DNA of 64,000 nt from Symsagittifera roscoffensis (GCF_963678635.1 NC_087070.1:43074988-43138987), one strand, 5' to 3'; positions 36,801 through 45,512 are shown, counted from the stretch's first letter. A program made the numbers and translations. Notes: generated from the sequence alone by a model not told the origin.

Positions 36801-39461
36801 GTTCTGCTTGCTGCAAAAGCTCGTTTTAGACATAAATGCTGCCTGACTTGAGATTTTTTTTTCTCGTGTGAAACTTCTCGTTACATATGTTGCAAAAAAC
36901 AACCGTTTACGACCGTTAAGTGCTAATTTTCACTGCAATTTTTTCGGAGCTGGTCTTTAGGAAGCATCTTGAAACATAAAAAAAATCGCAACACAGAAAA
37001 ACCACATGTGGCAGAAAAACACTCCGTTTCAAATTAAAGGTTTTGCTTGAGTTTTAGCATGAATTAGATGAAAAAAGTGAATTTTGGTGAAAATTTTTTA
37101 TGCCGGTCCTTGATCATCAGCATCAATCATAAACATTTTCAATTTGAGTTTTTAGAAGAGTTTCTAATTGTACAATGTTTAGTGCATCAAGCTTATTCAT
37201 TGCAAGTGTTCTCGCAGCAATGGGAACCCTTGCGATTTTTTTATTTTAGCAATTTTTGGATTTATTAGCTGGAACAATTATATCTTAGTTCCACTTCATC
37301 ACAAATCTGTTTTGCAGATTTGTGATAGATGCGATTTTAAAAAGTGTTTTTCTGCTTTTTAATCACCTTTTTATGTTATATTTTTATTCCAAAAGTAAAT
37401 ATTAGAGCGTTAAAATCAAATGTTAGAAAATTTATCAAAATCCTTCGAGTTTTTTTTAGTGAAGGGGGTATCTAAAGGCATGAGCATCTGAAAACTTGCA
37501 ATAAAATTTTCAGTTAGGGCTCAAACTTACGTTGAACCAACATGCATTTTCTGTAGCTTTGAATGAGAAATGGCTTCCAGTAATTGTTCCGACTTTCGAA
37601 GAGAGTGGCGAATCCATGAAATCTGTTTGCTTGGGGTGTTTTTAGTCAGGTTAAATTTACAAAAAAAAATGATTGCATATGAGAAGCGATTCTGAAAGTT
37701 TCAGATTACCGAAGGAGTATGCTTGCACCTAGTCTGAATGCGCTTGAAAATGCTCTATTAAATGATTATGGTTTTAACTCTTGAATTAATAAAGCGAGTT
37801 CCAAACTGAAGTGAGGCTAACGATTTGGTCATTTTAATTCGACTCAAATTTTAGCCCTATATATTTTATATTGGCAGTCCTAAAATTGTAAAATTGTATT
37901 TCATCAAAAAATTTTTGAACAATTTTGTACCAGACCCGCTAAGGTGCAGTCGGAACATTCAGGACTTTGTCCTGATATACAAGCAGTCTTGTTTACTTTT
38001 CAGCCCAAGGTACACAAAGTAGTTCATAGTTTAGCGGCAGTATTTTTGACCGGTAAAGGAGAGGGAGCGGGCTTTTGAAATTTTTGTTCGATTAGTTTAC
38101 GCCGAAAGATTGAAACACTACACGATATGCCAATAAGTTAGACTAGCTGCTAATGGCAAAAGTTTCGGGACCGCAGAGCTTTTATTTTTTTGATAAAACG
38201 TCATTTTTAACCATTTGTTGACAAAAGATTTTCAATAAAGTGTTTTTTTTTTTTGGCGCGTGCTGCCCTTGAAGATTATATATGGGTGCACAGGCAGCTT
38301 CAGAGATTTTAAGAGGTAGTTTGCCAGAATTGGCTGTCGTAAAATAGCACCAATGGGCTGACCTTTGAGAAATTTTGAAAATTTGACTACAATTGAGAGG
38401 AGAGGGTGATCCTTGAGACGCTACTGTTCAACGGTAATATTTAAATAGAAATACTGATCGAATTATGTTGGATCAAATGAAATGGAATGTATTTTAACTT
38501 TAATTTTGATTGGAAACTAAAACTAATCTGCATTCAACCAGCGCAGACTGTTTCGACCACATAATCAAAACAACTTGAAAAAGTTTGGTCGAAAAAACTT
38601 GAAAAACATTTTAGTAAGTGGCCGAGTGTACGTGTACAACAAACTGACCAAAGCCACCAGATGGCTCAAGACGAAAGACGGAGGGGAAGTTCCGAGCAAC
38701 ACGGCTCTCAATCCGAGTCATATCGACGACCCCAACCCCATGGCCGCTGACAGTGGAGGGGAGCAAGTGGTCAGGACTGCTACGCTTGCTAATGAGGGGG
38801 CTTCTCAAGGTATAATGCAATTTCGTGGTTCTTGAATGAGTACGTTGGGGGGGGGGGGGGGGGGGTCTTGAATAAGTACGTGGGGGAAGGGGGGGAGGGG
38901 AAGGGTGGGGGGTTTATTTGTACCCTAGAGAATAATAGGCTATCTAATGGAATTTAGTCGCATGTGACAACTTTCAAAACGTCTAAAACAAAAGTGAAGA
39001 AAAAAAAAGTTTTCTGTGTCAAATTAAAACTATGCCGAGTTTTGATATGGTCTCTTATACTCCTCTTTCCGTCCTCGCATCACACGTCTCAAAAATATTG
39101 AACCCCCGTCCCCTAGTGTCGTTTGTTCACGTCCGGTTGTAATGAAGTTTTGCATTTGGACTAATTAAAAATGCATATTCAAACATAATTGATCTGCAAG
39201 TACTGCCACGAAAATCATTATACTGGTTACGCCACAAAAATGATGTGTATATAATAAAGGGGAGAGGCAATTCGTGGGGGGGCTTTGAAGAGGAGGCATT
39301 TGGGAGTGGTTGATTTGGGAGAGGGCTTTTGGAGAGGGGAGGGGGAATTTTTTAGTAATGCACTATTATGAACTTTAGGTGCTGCAGCGTCGGTGGGTGC
39401 ATTCCGACCGCGTAGAGCGAGACCAGCTCCAATCGAAGAGCAGGAAGAAGAGGAGGAGTGA
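14694..39461 (+). CDS. Single-pass membrane protein with FN3-like ectodomain (3' eight coding exons), possibly CLCA family
   Basis: Eight exons join without a break in phase: 14694-14848, 16295-16371, 17813-17947, 20075-20202, 20656-20885, 26189-26273, 38615-38809 and 39379-39461. They encode about 362 residues, and every intron is GT-AG. The product has a Cys-containing extracellular part, a stretch resembling the last strands of a fibronectin-III domain (TFIYIVAVRDNGTNSED), one transmembrane helix, a basic juxtamembrane segment and an acidic C-terminus (EEQEEEEE). The order of FN3-like domain, FIP-containing linker and TM helix recalls the C-terminus of CLCA proteins (secreted or membrane regulators of calcium-activated chloride conductance), but similarity is weak by eye. 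The start and any metalloprotease or VWA domains would lie in exons not recognised upstream. Introns of 5.3 kb and 12.3 kb are full of transposon remains. Confidence 0.8.
15680..15810 (-). mobile_element. hAT-type MITE fragment, reverse orientation
   Basis: It carries the reverse-strand landmarks of the MITE family (CGCGTTTTTTGGCC, CTGCGGCGCAGAATTTT, then a GGGTCTC-like stretch). It stops at the TA microsatellite, so its CAGGGGCGG terminus is missing. A forward copy begins on the other side of the microsatellite, giving a head-to-head pair. Confidence 0.55.
15811..15851. repeat. (TA)n microsatellite
   Basis: 41 bases of uninterrupted TA between two oppositely oriented MITE pieces; a likely site of slippage and a prime hAT target. 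Confidence 0.97.
15852..16207 (+). mobile_element. hAT-type MITE, 3'-truncated
   Basis: Starts CAGGGGCGGATCTAGGATT at 15852, has the long G-run, GGCGCGCGCTCCC and the GGCGCC...GGCGCC palindrome, and ends near 16207 before the 3' terminus. It lies in intron 1 of the membrane-protein gene. Confidence 0.75.
16295..16371 (+). CDS. Exon 2: VDNPPTYDQL segment
   Basis: Acceptor GTGTCCAG, donor ACAC|GTAATT; 25 codons plus two bases. Its coding frame (phase 0 in, phase 2 out) matches both neighbours. The sequence is acidic with Tyr, Asp and Asn, consistent with an extracellular beta domain. Confidence 0.75.
16618..16950 (+). repeat. Dispersed repeat family C with an internal duplication
   Basis: Two related blocks (about 16618-16700 and 16741-16830) share TTTGTT-ACGCTCA and CAGTTCATTTCCCTTGTTG. 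They are followed by GAACAGCAAAA-TGTAAAGGTCA, a string also present at about 19743 and, diverged, at about 45820. The ends are not defined. Confidence 0.55.
17319..17380. repeat. Perfect 31-bp tandem duplication
   Basis: TTATTAGATATCACACTTAA plus ten further bases occurs twice without mismatch (17319-17349 and 17350-17380). A recent slippage event in the intron. Confidence 0.95.
17813..17947 (+). CDS. Exon 3: segment ending in a basic loop
   Basis: Acceptor TTCGTTCCAG, donor CCCAG|GTAAAC; 135 bases, phase 2 to phase 2. It encodes a Thr/Val-rich stretch followed by SASSKKKRRSRS, an exposed basic loop inside the presumed FN3-like domain that could be a protease-sensitive site. Confidence 0.8.
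18079..18271. mobile_element. Short fold-back element with 20-bp perfect terminal inverted repeats
   Basis: GGATCTACTTAACAATCCCC at 18079-18098 and its exact complement at 18252-18271 enclose 153 bases. Related GGGGAT-(T/A)-STTAA strings appear near 20236-20345 and 63896-63920, suggesting a small MITE family. No target duplication was recognised. Confidence 0.65.
18618..19019 (+). mobile_element. hAT-type MITE, diverged copy
   Basis: Starts CAGGGGTGAATCTAGGATT and ends CTACTG, with the family's GCGCGC block, GGGACCCTTTGGGT and G-rich 3' third. Diverged, and its flanking 8-mers no longer match. Confidence 0.7.
19660..19870 (+). repeat. Family C copy joined to a second dispersed segment
   Basis: 19660-19730 resembles 13930-13995 (CCAGYGACCTA ... 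ATCCAGYG ... CTCGTAAT). 19743-19870 resembles 16836-16950 (GAACAGCAAAAATGTAAAGG ... CTTCTAGTTTCGA). Intron sequence. Confidence 0.5.
20075..20202 (+). CDS. Exon 4: last strands of the FN3-like domain
   Basis: Acceptor GATCATTTAG, donor GGAC|GTCAGT; phase 2 in, phase 1 out. It encodes TFIYIVAVRDNGTNSED, with the alternating hydrophobic pattern and NGT sequon of an F-G strand pair, then NFIPAEEF, similar in position to the FIPP linker that follows the FN3 domain in CLCA proteins. Confidence 0.85.
20656..20885 (+). CDS. Exon 5: juxtamembrane linker and transmembrane helix
   Basis: Acceptor GTCTTTTCAG, donor CCAGAC|GTAAGA; phase 1 in, phase 0 out. It encodes a Pro/Ala/Ser linker and then a helix of about 28 hydrophobic residues (Gly/Ala/Ile/Leu/Val with a CC pair, about 20751-20845), closed by Ala-Arg-Lys-Glu. 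The positive-inside rule puts the C-terminus in the cytoplasm. Confidence 0.9.
22900..25430 (-). pseudogene. Decayed Ty3/gypsy-like gag-pol relic
   Basis: On the minus strand, several frames broken by stops and shifts still show retroelement order. From the right: a gag-like stretch (about 25430-25060, with SDSWRKC), a Cys/His knuckle-like stretch (about 24700-24630, KIKGHF), the reverse-transcriptase active site YLDDILIASRRS (about 23520), and the connection motif KKELRSLFGSINQYISIFP (about 23300). The LRSLFG-xIN pattern is typical of Ty3/gypsy RT. Too many lesions for activity. It lies antisense in an intron of the membrane-protein gene and differs from the intact element at the left edge. 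Confidence 0.75.
25463..25800 (+). mobile_element. hAT-type MITE, 3'-truncated
   Basis: Starts CAGGGGCGGATCTAGGATT, very close to the copy at 15852, with the same G-run and GGCGCC-containing centre. It ends near 25800 after a short local duplication of GGCCAAAAATGGAT. Confidence 0.75.
26189..26273 (+). CDS. Exon 6: basic cytoplasmic segment
   Basis: Acceptor TTGCTTTTAG, donor CCCAG|GTGAGA; 28 codons plus one base. It encodes a Lys/Arg-rich amphipathic stretch (ARKNWKRAIRKAM), a possible membrane-proximal or calmodulin-type helix. It lies 5.3 kb from exon 5 but in matching phase. Confidence 0.8.
26425..26920 (+). repeat. Dispersed repeat family B, near-complete copy
   Basis: Opens with ACTGCTCGTATTAGGGCGAA and TGTTCCGACTGCC and closes with CGAAAGTCGGTACAA, so GTTCCGAC and GTCGG-AC sit in inverted orientation at the two ends. 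Inner landmarks are CGCGCGTTAAT, AAAAAGATCACAGGTGAAAT and AAAAATGGCTAGTT. The same order recurs at 40990, 44331, 45047 and around the assembly gap at 56748. Confidence 0.7.
30590..30655 (+). repeat. Short imperfect tandem repeat
   Basis: CCCCATTGGAGATATTGAC and shortened variants repeat about four times in tandem. Confidence 0.75.
31246..31548. repeat. Long inverted repeat (56-bp arms, one mismatch)
   Basis: Arms 31246-31301 and 31493-31548 are reverse complements with a single difference, separated by 191 bases. Homology extends about 15 bases further outward. The GATCCATGGA core is also duplicated in the left arm. CAGTGGTGTGCG inside the right arm looks like a hAT-type terminus, but it faces inward or outward differently from a simple MITE. 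Confidence 0.85.
32348..32697 (+). mobile_element. hAT-type MITE, complete, with perfect 8-bp target duplication
   Basis: 350 bp from CAGGGGCGGATC to GATTTAGGGGGG-type reverse terminus ATCCGCCCCTG. It is flanked by CCTAAATA on both sides (32340-32347 and 32698-32705). Eight-base duplications together with CAGGGG... ends are diagnostic of the hAT superfamily. No transposase; non-autonomous. Confidence 0.92.
33172..33533 (-). mobile_element. hAT-type MITE, complete, reverse, with perfect 8-bp target duplication
   Basis: 362 bp ending in ATCCGCCCCTG, flanked by ATTTGATC on both sides (33164-33171 and 33534-33541). The outer left terminus has drifted to CAAGGAGCGG. Only 475 bp from the preceding complete copy, in opposite orientation. 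Confidence 0.92.
34270..35310. repeat. Cluster of long AT-rich palindromes
   Basis: A unit of about 50 bp recurs whole or in half at roughly 34275, 34315, 34454, 34633, 35155 and 35240. Its centre is CCATATATGG, with arms reading AATTGTATG and ACTAGCATTTTT. The copy at 34454-34483 is a perfect 30-base palindrome; that at 34633-34662 has one mismatch. Strong hairpin or cruciform potential. Confidence 0.85.
35520..36930 (-). pseudogene. Decayed hAT-type transposase
   Basis: Broken minus-strand frames in a consistent order. Near 36900-36830 a CNICNEKFHTRKK stretch could be a zinc-finger remnant. 36628-36359 holds a charged segment with a VIFDKTKSR-like pattern. 36335-36146 reads KAGKVLSQTFPNLLHLTCVSHAM, the xFP-xLxHxTCxxHA pattern I associate with hAT-like transposases. 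36112-35909 has CGTFLSRNWEVIYQG, in the place of the family's TRWGTWL motif. Several stops and frameshifts. It could be a relic of a relative of the source that mobilised the MITEs here, but the ends do not establish that. Confidence 0.65.
37935..37995 (-). repeat. Family B end fragment, reverse
   Basis: CAGTCGGAACATTCAGGACT ... ACAAGCAGTCTTGTTT, the reverse complement of the family B start. Similar fragments lie at about 30975-31022 (reverse), 31143-31215 (forward) and 40590-40660 (forward). Confidence 0.6.
38038..38426 (+). mobile_element. hAT-type MITE, strongly decayed
   Basis: Ends CTACTG at 38426 and keeps TTTTTTTGGCGCGTGCTGCCC and a G-rich 3' third. The flanking octamers TTTAGCGG and TTCAACGG match at six of eight positions, as expected of an old target duplication. 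Confidence 0.55.
38615..38809 (+). CDS. Exon 7: cytoplasmic tail
   Basis: Acceptor AACATTTTAG, donor CTCAAG|GTATAA; 195 bases, phase 1 to phase 1. It encodes RVYVYNKLTKATRWLKTKDG followed by a polar, disordered Asn/Pro/Asp/Gly-rich part. Coding-like base composition contrasts with the 12.3-kb intron before it. Confidence 0.8.
38846..38920. repeat. Poly-G and G-rich low-complexity tract in the last intron
   Basis: A run of about 20 G (38847-38866) followed by GGGGGAAGGGG-type sequence just behind the exon 7 donor. G-quadruplex potential; also a typical assembly weak point. Confidence 0.85.
39379..39461 (+). CDS. Exon 8: terminal exon with acidic C-terminus
   Basis: Acceptor GAACTTTAG; the frame continues in phase 1 to TGA at 39459-39461. 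It encodes an Ala/Arg/Pro-rich stretch and ends in eight residues nearly all Glu. A 17-bp tandem repeat begins within a few bases of the stop. Confidence 0.8.
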
Positions 39462-39463
39462 AC

Positions 39464-39541
39464 TGACTCACGACTCACGGAGACTCACGACTCACGGAGA
39501 CTCGCGACTCACGGGGACTCACGACTCACGGGGACTCAAGA
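39464..39541 (+). repeat. 17-bp minisatellite directly after the stop codon
   Basis: ACTCACGACTCACGG(A/G)G is repeated about four and a half times from just behind TGA at 39461, and looser GACTCA/GACTCAT motifs continue to about 39670. It lies in the presumed 3' UTR of the membrane-protein gene. Confidence 0.9.
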
Positions 39542-40087
39542 GTACTCCACTGACTTACAAATACATGGATGACTAATCATGCAAACAATTGACTAATTGA
39601 CCCATAAACAAATAGGGCTCCGTTGACTCATTTATGACTCGTATGGCTCATAACTAGTTTATGACTCATAACTAGACGCAACTCCAGCTTTTTTTACTTT
39701 GATTTGACTATAGTTTAGTTTCGACTGAACGGAAAGACAGCTTGCTGAATTCTACAAAACCTTGAAAAAAGCCTTGCTTGCTTAACAACATTTGAAGATG
39801 AGTCATGATCCAACGGGTACGACCAAAAAATCACAAACTAACATAGATTCTGATGAATATGAAACTTTACGACTCCTTGACAAGCGGTAACTTTGACATG
39901 AAATTTATCAGCATTGTTGGTGTAAATCAGTTAAAATTACGGATACTATTCACTTTAAATAGTTTTCCATGATAAAATAACCACTTCTGACTGACTGCTC
40001 GCAAAAGAATTGAAATATTAACTTGCACGAGCTATTCGACAGTGTCTTCTAGATTTCAGTTTTCTTTTATTGCATTGTCATGTCAAG

Positions 40088-40478
40088 TTGTAGCGGATTT
40101 GGGGGGAGGGGGTATGCTTTTTTTTCGAGGAGGTTCGACCCCCTTTTGTATTGTTATACGACATCTAGTTTTAGCTATTTGACCTCAAAAAATTTTTAAA
40201 GCGAATGTTTGAAAGGGGAGCGCGCGTCAAAAAAAAGCACAATTTTTTTTTGTTCAAATTGTTTCAAAAACAAACAAAAATAGGCGTTTATGCCTATTAT
40301 TATAAAAGTTTGCCTGCGGCGCTCAATTAGTTTTTTTTCGCAGAATAGGGTCTTGTTTTATTAGAAGCACTGAAAATCAAATTGGTCAAACTGAAAAAAG
40401 TCGACGTTTTTTGAAAACTTTAAATTACAAAATTCGATTTTAAAAAAAACCCTCGAAAAGCTCCTCGGACTGCCACTG
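40088..40478 (-). mobile_element. hAT-type MITE, reverse, with 7/8 target duplication
   Basis: 391 bp. The right terminus reads GACTGCCACTG; the left reads TTGTAGCGGATTTGGGG. Flanks are ATGTCAAG (40080-40087) and ATGCCAAG (40479-40486), one mismatch. It contains the reverse-strand landmarks GAGCGCGCGTC and CTGCGGCGCTCAA. Confidence 0.82.
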
Positions 40479-40989
40479 ATGCCAAGTGAACATAGTCACC
40501 AATCCACAAATGAATACTTGGGCATTGTCACCATTTTCGCTGAAAAACTTAATTCTTCTCTGGTAGCAATATATAAAAAAAGACTGCTCCCATCACAACA
40601 AAGCCCTGAATGTTCCGACTGCCCTTTAATTGGTCTAGAATAGTTTTTGCTGTACGAAGTATTGGTAAACTAGGAACTTTTGGTTAATTTTGTGTATTGA
40701 ACTCATAAGACCAATTAGCTTGCCTCAATTAAATTTGGATTGATTTTGAGTGCGGATATTTTGCCACGCATAAAAAGTTCGTGTATACTATTGAAAGTAT
40801 CAAACAATCATTCAAGCAGCAAAGCCAACCAAACTTAAATTTATTGCAACCGATACTCGCTTGACAATCGCGAGATTGCGGGGTCGATACCCATACGCAG
40901 TCAATTTCTGTTCAATCGATCTGAATAAAGAAACCACCCGGTCATATATATTCCTCATCTTTTTCAAAAATCGGAAAAAAAAGAGACAA

Positions 40990-41456
40990 AAAAGCTCGTG
41001 TCAGGGCGAAACTCTGATTGTCCCTACTGCTTTTTGTTTTCTATGGAGTAATTTAAAATAATTAATGAAATTTTCAAAAAACTGAAAAAAAATCATCCAT
41101 CCACATATTATGTAAGGTACAAAGTGATATATTTTGTTACAGCAAAGTATTACCCCAGAACATGCCTCATTATATTTGGAGCTATTTCTAATACGGATTA
41201 AATCTCCACTTACGCGTTAATAGCTCGAAATATGTTGCGCGTTAATTGTCCTATATTGGTCAAATTGGCAATCTTTAAGCCGCCATATTTTTTGGCAGGT
41301 GAAACACCTTTGTAACTTTGAACTCAAAACAACAATAACTTTCAAATGTTATGAAAAAGTTTCGTCGGAAAATGCTAGTTAAAAATTCGAAGTTTGTTTG
41401 GAGAAAAAACACCCCGAGCACAAATTTCAGTCAGCTTCTTCGAAAGTCGGAACAAC
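40990..41456 (+). repeat. Dispersed repeat family B copy
   Basis: Opens AAGCTCGTGTCAGGGCGAAA and ends CGAAAGTCGGAAC. Its right end coincides with the left edge of the 1.19-kb tandem duplication. Confidence 0.65.
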
Positions 41457-43806
41457 ATGTATCATTATGCTTTTCTTTTTCCTATGTCGAAATATCCATA
41501 AACTTGAGCACAGGTGCCAATTTAACAGAGCGGATTCAATGTCTTCGTTCATCATTTCTGATAACCAAACAGCTTTGTCAATTTTCATTAGTTTTGGCCA
41601 AAAAAACAGGTAATTGGTAACCTGCCATCTAAAATTACCTGGATTTTTCGAGGGCCAAAAACAGCGGGTTTGTTAAAAGCGGATTTAGAAAGTGCGATCG
41701 TAGACTTTTACTCAGGAATTGAACAGCGTGACCTCTCAAAAGGTACTATTTGGTAAAATTTTGCGGCATCCATTTAGAACTTAATTCTTATACTAAGTTT
41801 GAACGGGAAGTGCGCTGGGGAGCACACTGCATTTTTGTCGTCATCTGCTAAAAACGCCCTGCAACGTCTTTTTCGGAATTTTTTTCAAACAATTCTTTGC
41901 AACGAGGAATAATAGGATACAAACTTTTTCTTATAGTGCTGTGGAAGAGCTTGGAAAATGTGTTTGTTCGACCTACAAAAAGGTCGTAAACAAGATAAAA
42001 AAACTCAGAACTCTTATAAGTTTCACTCCCCTCTCCCCTCTCCTACTTGATGTTTAGTATGGAATCTTCAACAAAAAATAAAAATATCCGTTGATAAAGT
42101 TCATTCGAATGTCTAAAATGTCCAAACCCTCAGCTTTTTTCGAAATTATTTTCCCTCTGAGGGTCGTTCAAAAATTCATGCACTTAAATCTGTGTTCAAT
42201 TTCCTTTAAATCTTGAACTTATACCGTATATTTTATCTCTCCGTTATCAAAATTACCCTGAAGTTGAATTTATGAGTGAGTGTGTGATAAACAGGGTTTA
42301 GTAGGGCAACTCCAACTGATTAAATTGATCTTAGTGACTAAACAGCCCGCAGAAAAATAATTTCTGTTACCAAACATCAAAGAAAACATCGAATGAAACT
42401 TGTGCCAAAAATAAAACCTGAAGATTTCTAGCTAAAACGTCCGGGAGACAAACCGGAATACAAAAAACTGACCATTCTATGTAAAACGAAAATCATGGAA
42501 ACGGAAGCATTATAGAAACAAATAAAAACAGTTCGTTTTCCTCTTAAGTAATTCAATTGAAAGATTACTTTCTTTAGTGAAACAAATTTCTCGCTAAGCA
42601 AACTCGGCAGTCTGTCGTTAGCTTCTTCGAAAGTCGGAACAACATGTATCATTATGCTTTTCTTTTTCCTATGTCGAAATATCCATAAACTTGAGCATAG
42701 GTGCCAATTTGACAGAGCGGATTCAATGTCTTCGTTCATCATTTCTGATAACCAAACAGCTTTGTCAATTTCATTAGTTTTGGCAAAAAAAACAGGTAAT
42801 TGGTAACCTGCCATCTAAAATTACCTGGATTTTTCGAGGGCCAAAAACAGCGGGTTTGTTAAAAGCGGATTTAGAAAGTGCGATCGTAGATTTTTACTCA
42901 GGAATTGAACAGCGTGACCTCTCAAAAGGTACTATTTGGTAAAATTTTGCGGCATCCATTTAGAACTTAATTCATATACTAAGTTTGAACGGGAAGTGCG
43001 CTGGGGAGCACACTGCATTTTTGTCGTCATCTGCTAAAAACGCCCTGCAACGTCTTTTTCGGAATTTTTTTCAAACAATTCTTTGCAACGAGGAATAATA
43101 GGATACAAACTTTTTCTTATAGTGCTGTGGAAGAGCTTGGAAAATGTGTTTGTTCGACGTACAAAAAGGTCGTAAACATGATAAAAAAACTCAGAACTCT
43201 TATCAGTTTCACTCCCCTCTCCCCTCTCCTACTTGATGTTTAGTATGGAATCTTCAACAACAATTAAAAATATCCGTTGATAAAGTTCATTCGAATGTCC
43301 AAAATGTCCAAACCCTCAACTTTTTGGAAATTATTTTCCCTCTGAGGGTCGTTCAAAATTTCATGCACTTAAATCTGTGTTCAATTTCCTTTAAACCTTG
43401 AACTTATACCGTATAATTTATCTCTCCGTTATCAAAATTACCCTGAAGTTGAATTTATGAGTGAGTGTGTGATAAACAGGGTTTAGTAGGGCGACTGCAA
43501 CTGATTAAATTGATCTTAGTGAATAAACAGCCCGCAGAAAAATAATTTTTGTTACCAAACATCAAAGAAAACATCAAACGAAACTTGTGCCAAAAATAAA
43601 ACCTGAAGATTGCTAGCTAAAACGTCCGGGAAACAATCCGGCAAACAAAAACTGACCATTCTATGTAAAACGAAAATCATGGAAACTGAAGTGTTTAGAA
43701 ACAAATAAAAACAATTAATTTTTTTCTTCTTAAGTAATTCAAATGATAGATTACTTTCTTTAGTGAAACAAATTTCTCACTAAGCAAACTCGGCAGTCTG
43801 TCGTTA
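41434..43806. repeat. 1.19-kb tandem duplication, nearly identical units
   Basis: Unit 1 is 41434-42620 and unit 2 is 42621-43806, direct orientation, period 1187. By eye they differ by only scattered substitutions and small indels, so the event is young or the copies are homogenised. Each starts at GCTTCTTCGAAAGTCGGAAC and ends at GGCAGTCTGTCGTTA. A minus-strand frame of up to 128 codons (42428-42814) spans the junction region; no recognisable protein. Confidence 0.93.
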
Positions 43807-44330
43807 ACAGCGTCGTCTTTTTGTCGCACAAAATTCATTAAAAAAGTTTAAAAAATACCAATATTATTTACTTCAAATTGATCGCTTATTGTTCTGCGAA
43901 AGTCAAATTATTTTTTGGGGCCTAATTCGCCAGGGATGTAAATTTTCAAACGGTACTTCTCAAAAAAACAACTTAAGAACATCACAAAAAATATCGGGAC
44001 ATAATTATGTACTGAATTTTTTTTCATCCTCATAATTAAAGACACAAATTGAACCAACTATAATTTTTCGGAGCATGTTTAGATTAATTTTTGATATTTT
44101 CGGTGTCCTGCGCGAGCAAAAGAGGGCTTCTGAATGAGTTTAAATGGGAAAACACTTCAATAGACGGTTTGGTCGCTCAATCATGCAATCTCCTCTCACA
44201 AATCAATTTACAATACAGTTCATTCAACGGGTTTAAAATCTAGTTGATATTAACTTGACTTAACACTCGATGGTATTTGTTGTTTAATTCGTATGAGTTT
44301 GAGACTTGCGTTTGCGTCATATAAATAACA

Positions 44331-44960
44331 AGACTGTGTAAATTAGGGCGAAGCCTTGAATGTTCTAAGTTCCCCTTGTAGGACTGTGGGTTAGTAATCG
44401 TTAACAAAACACTGATGGAAATTTCAAAGAACAAGGAGAAAAATAAGAGATTTTTGTTAGTTTTTTTTTTAAATTCGTCCCCAAACATGCTATCTAAACT
44501 ACAAAGTGATATAATTTCCGAATGGCAAAGTATCACACAAAGTATTAAATATAGCAAATATCATGCCTCAATTGAAAGATTTATGAGACGGATTAAATTT
44601 CCGAGAAATAGATTGCGCCAAATCGGCAATCTGTAAGCCCTATAACGTTACGAAAAAGATCACCGGTGAAATATTTCGTGAGATAGATAAAATGTAAAGT
44701 TAGCAATTATGACAAAACGCCTGCTTCAACCAATTTGGATCAATTTCTAAGACGGAATAAATCGCCGCTTACGCGCGCTATTTGTCCCAATTGGCCTAAC
44801 TGGCAATCTTTAAACTCCCATTACTTTGCGAAAATTGATCACATGTGAAACATTTTTTAAAATTTGAGCTCAAGACAACAATGCCTGTCAATTGACATAA
44901 AAATTTTTAGCAAAAAAGGCTTGTCAAAAGTCAAAACTTGTCTGGAGAAAAAAAACTATT
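44331..44960 (+). repeat. Family B copy with a partly duplicated interior
   Basis: Starts AAGACTGTGTAAATTAGGGC; the block GATTAAAT-CGC ... GGCAATCTTTAA ... GATCAC-GGTGAAA appears twice (about 44580-44680 and 44750-44860), so one and a half units are joined. Confidence 0.6.
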
Positions 44961-45046
44961 CTTAGAGCAGCGTTTTTGCCGTTTTCTTTACTCGGATAAA
45001 ACTTTTTATCAAAAATGGTCCACTTTCGAATAATTTTATAAAAAAA

Positions 45047-45512
45047 CAAGACTTCTTGTATCAAGGTGAAGCACTGAATGTTCCAAGTACCTTATAAAGT
45101 CTATGAAGCAAAATTCGTTTTAATAAAAATTAATGAAAGCTTCAAAATTCTTTTATTAAATTTGAAGTTGTTTTTAAAAATCAAAGCATTAAAGTACAGA
45201 ATGACAGATTTCGCTTCTAGTAGCATTGAAAACATGGCAAGTAGCCTGCTTTAATCAATTTGGAACGAGTTCTAAGACGAATTAAATCTCCACTTACGCG
45301 TGAATAGGGCAATCTATAAACCCCCATAACTTTAAGAAAAACGATCACAGAGATTAAATTTTTAAATTTTATCGTAGTACAACAAACCTTTCAGATGATA
45401 AGAAAAAAAATGTCTCAAAATGGCTAGTTAAAAAAACGAAATCTGCCTGAAGAAAAAAAAAACCACCTCGAGCACACAAATATTTTGTCACTTTCTTGGA
45501 AAGTCGGAACAA
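45047..45512 (+). repeat. Dispersed repeat family B copy
   Basis: Opens AAGACTTCTTGTATCAAGG, ends GGAAAGTCGGAACAA, with the usual internal order. It follows the preceding copy by under 100 bases. Confidence 0.65.

Larger units (their letters stand above)
26274..38614 (+). other. 12.3-kb intron of the membrane-protein gene
   Basis: Intron between exons 6 and 7. It carries three MITE copies, a fold-back repeat (31246-31548), a palindrome cluster (34270-35310), a hAT transposase relic (35520-36930) and family B copies. The remainder (for example 27100-30580) is AT-rich with nothing I can assign. Confidence 0.7.

Noticed and set aside
39464..39541. CRISPR-like array of short repeats
   Set aside because: Period 17 with no unique spacers; an ordinary minisatellite in a eukaryotic 3' UTR.
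40850..40905. tRNA-like GGGGTCGATACCC segment
   Set aside because: T-arm-like hairpin only; no cloverleaf could be drawn. It may be a remnant of a tRNA-derived repeat.
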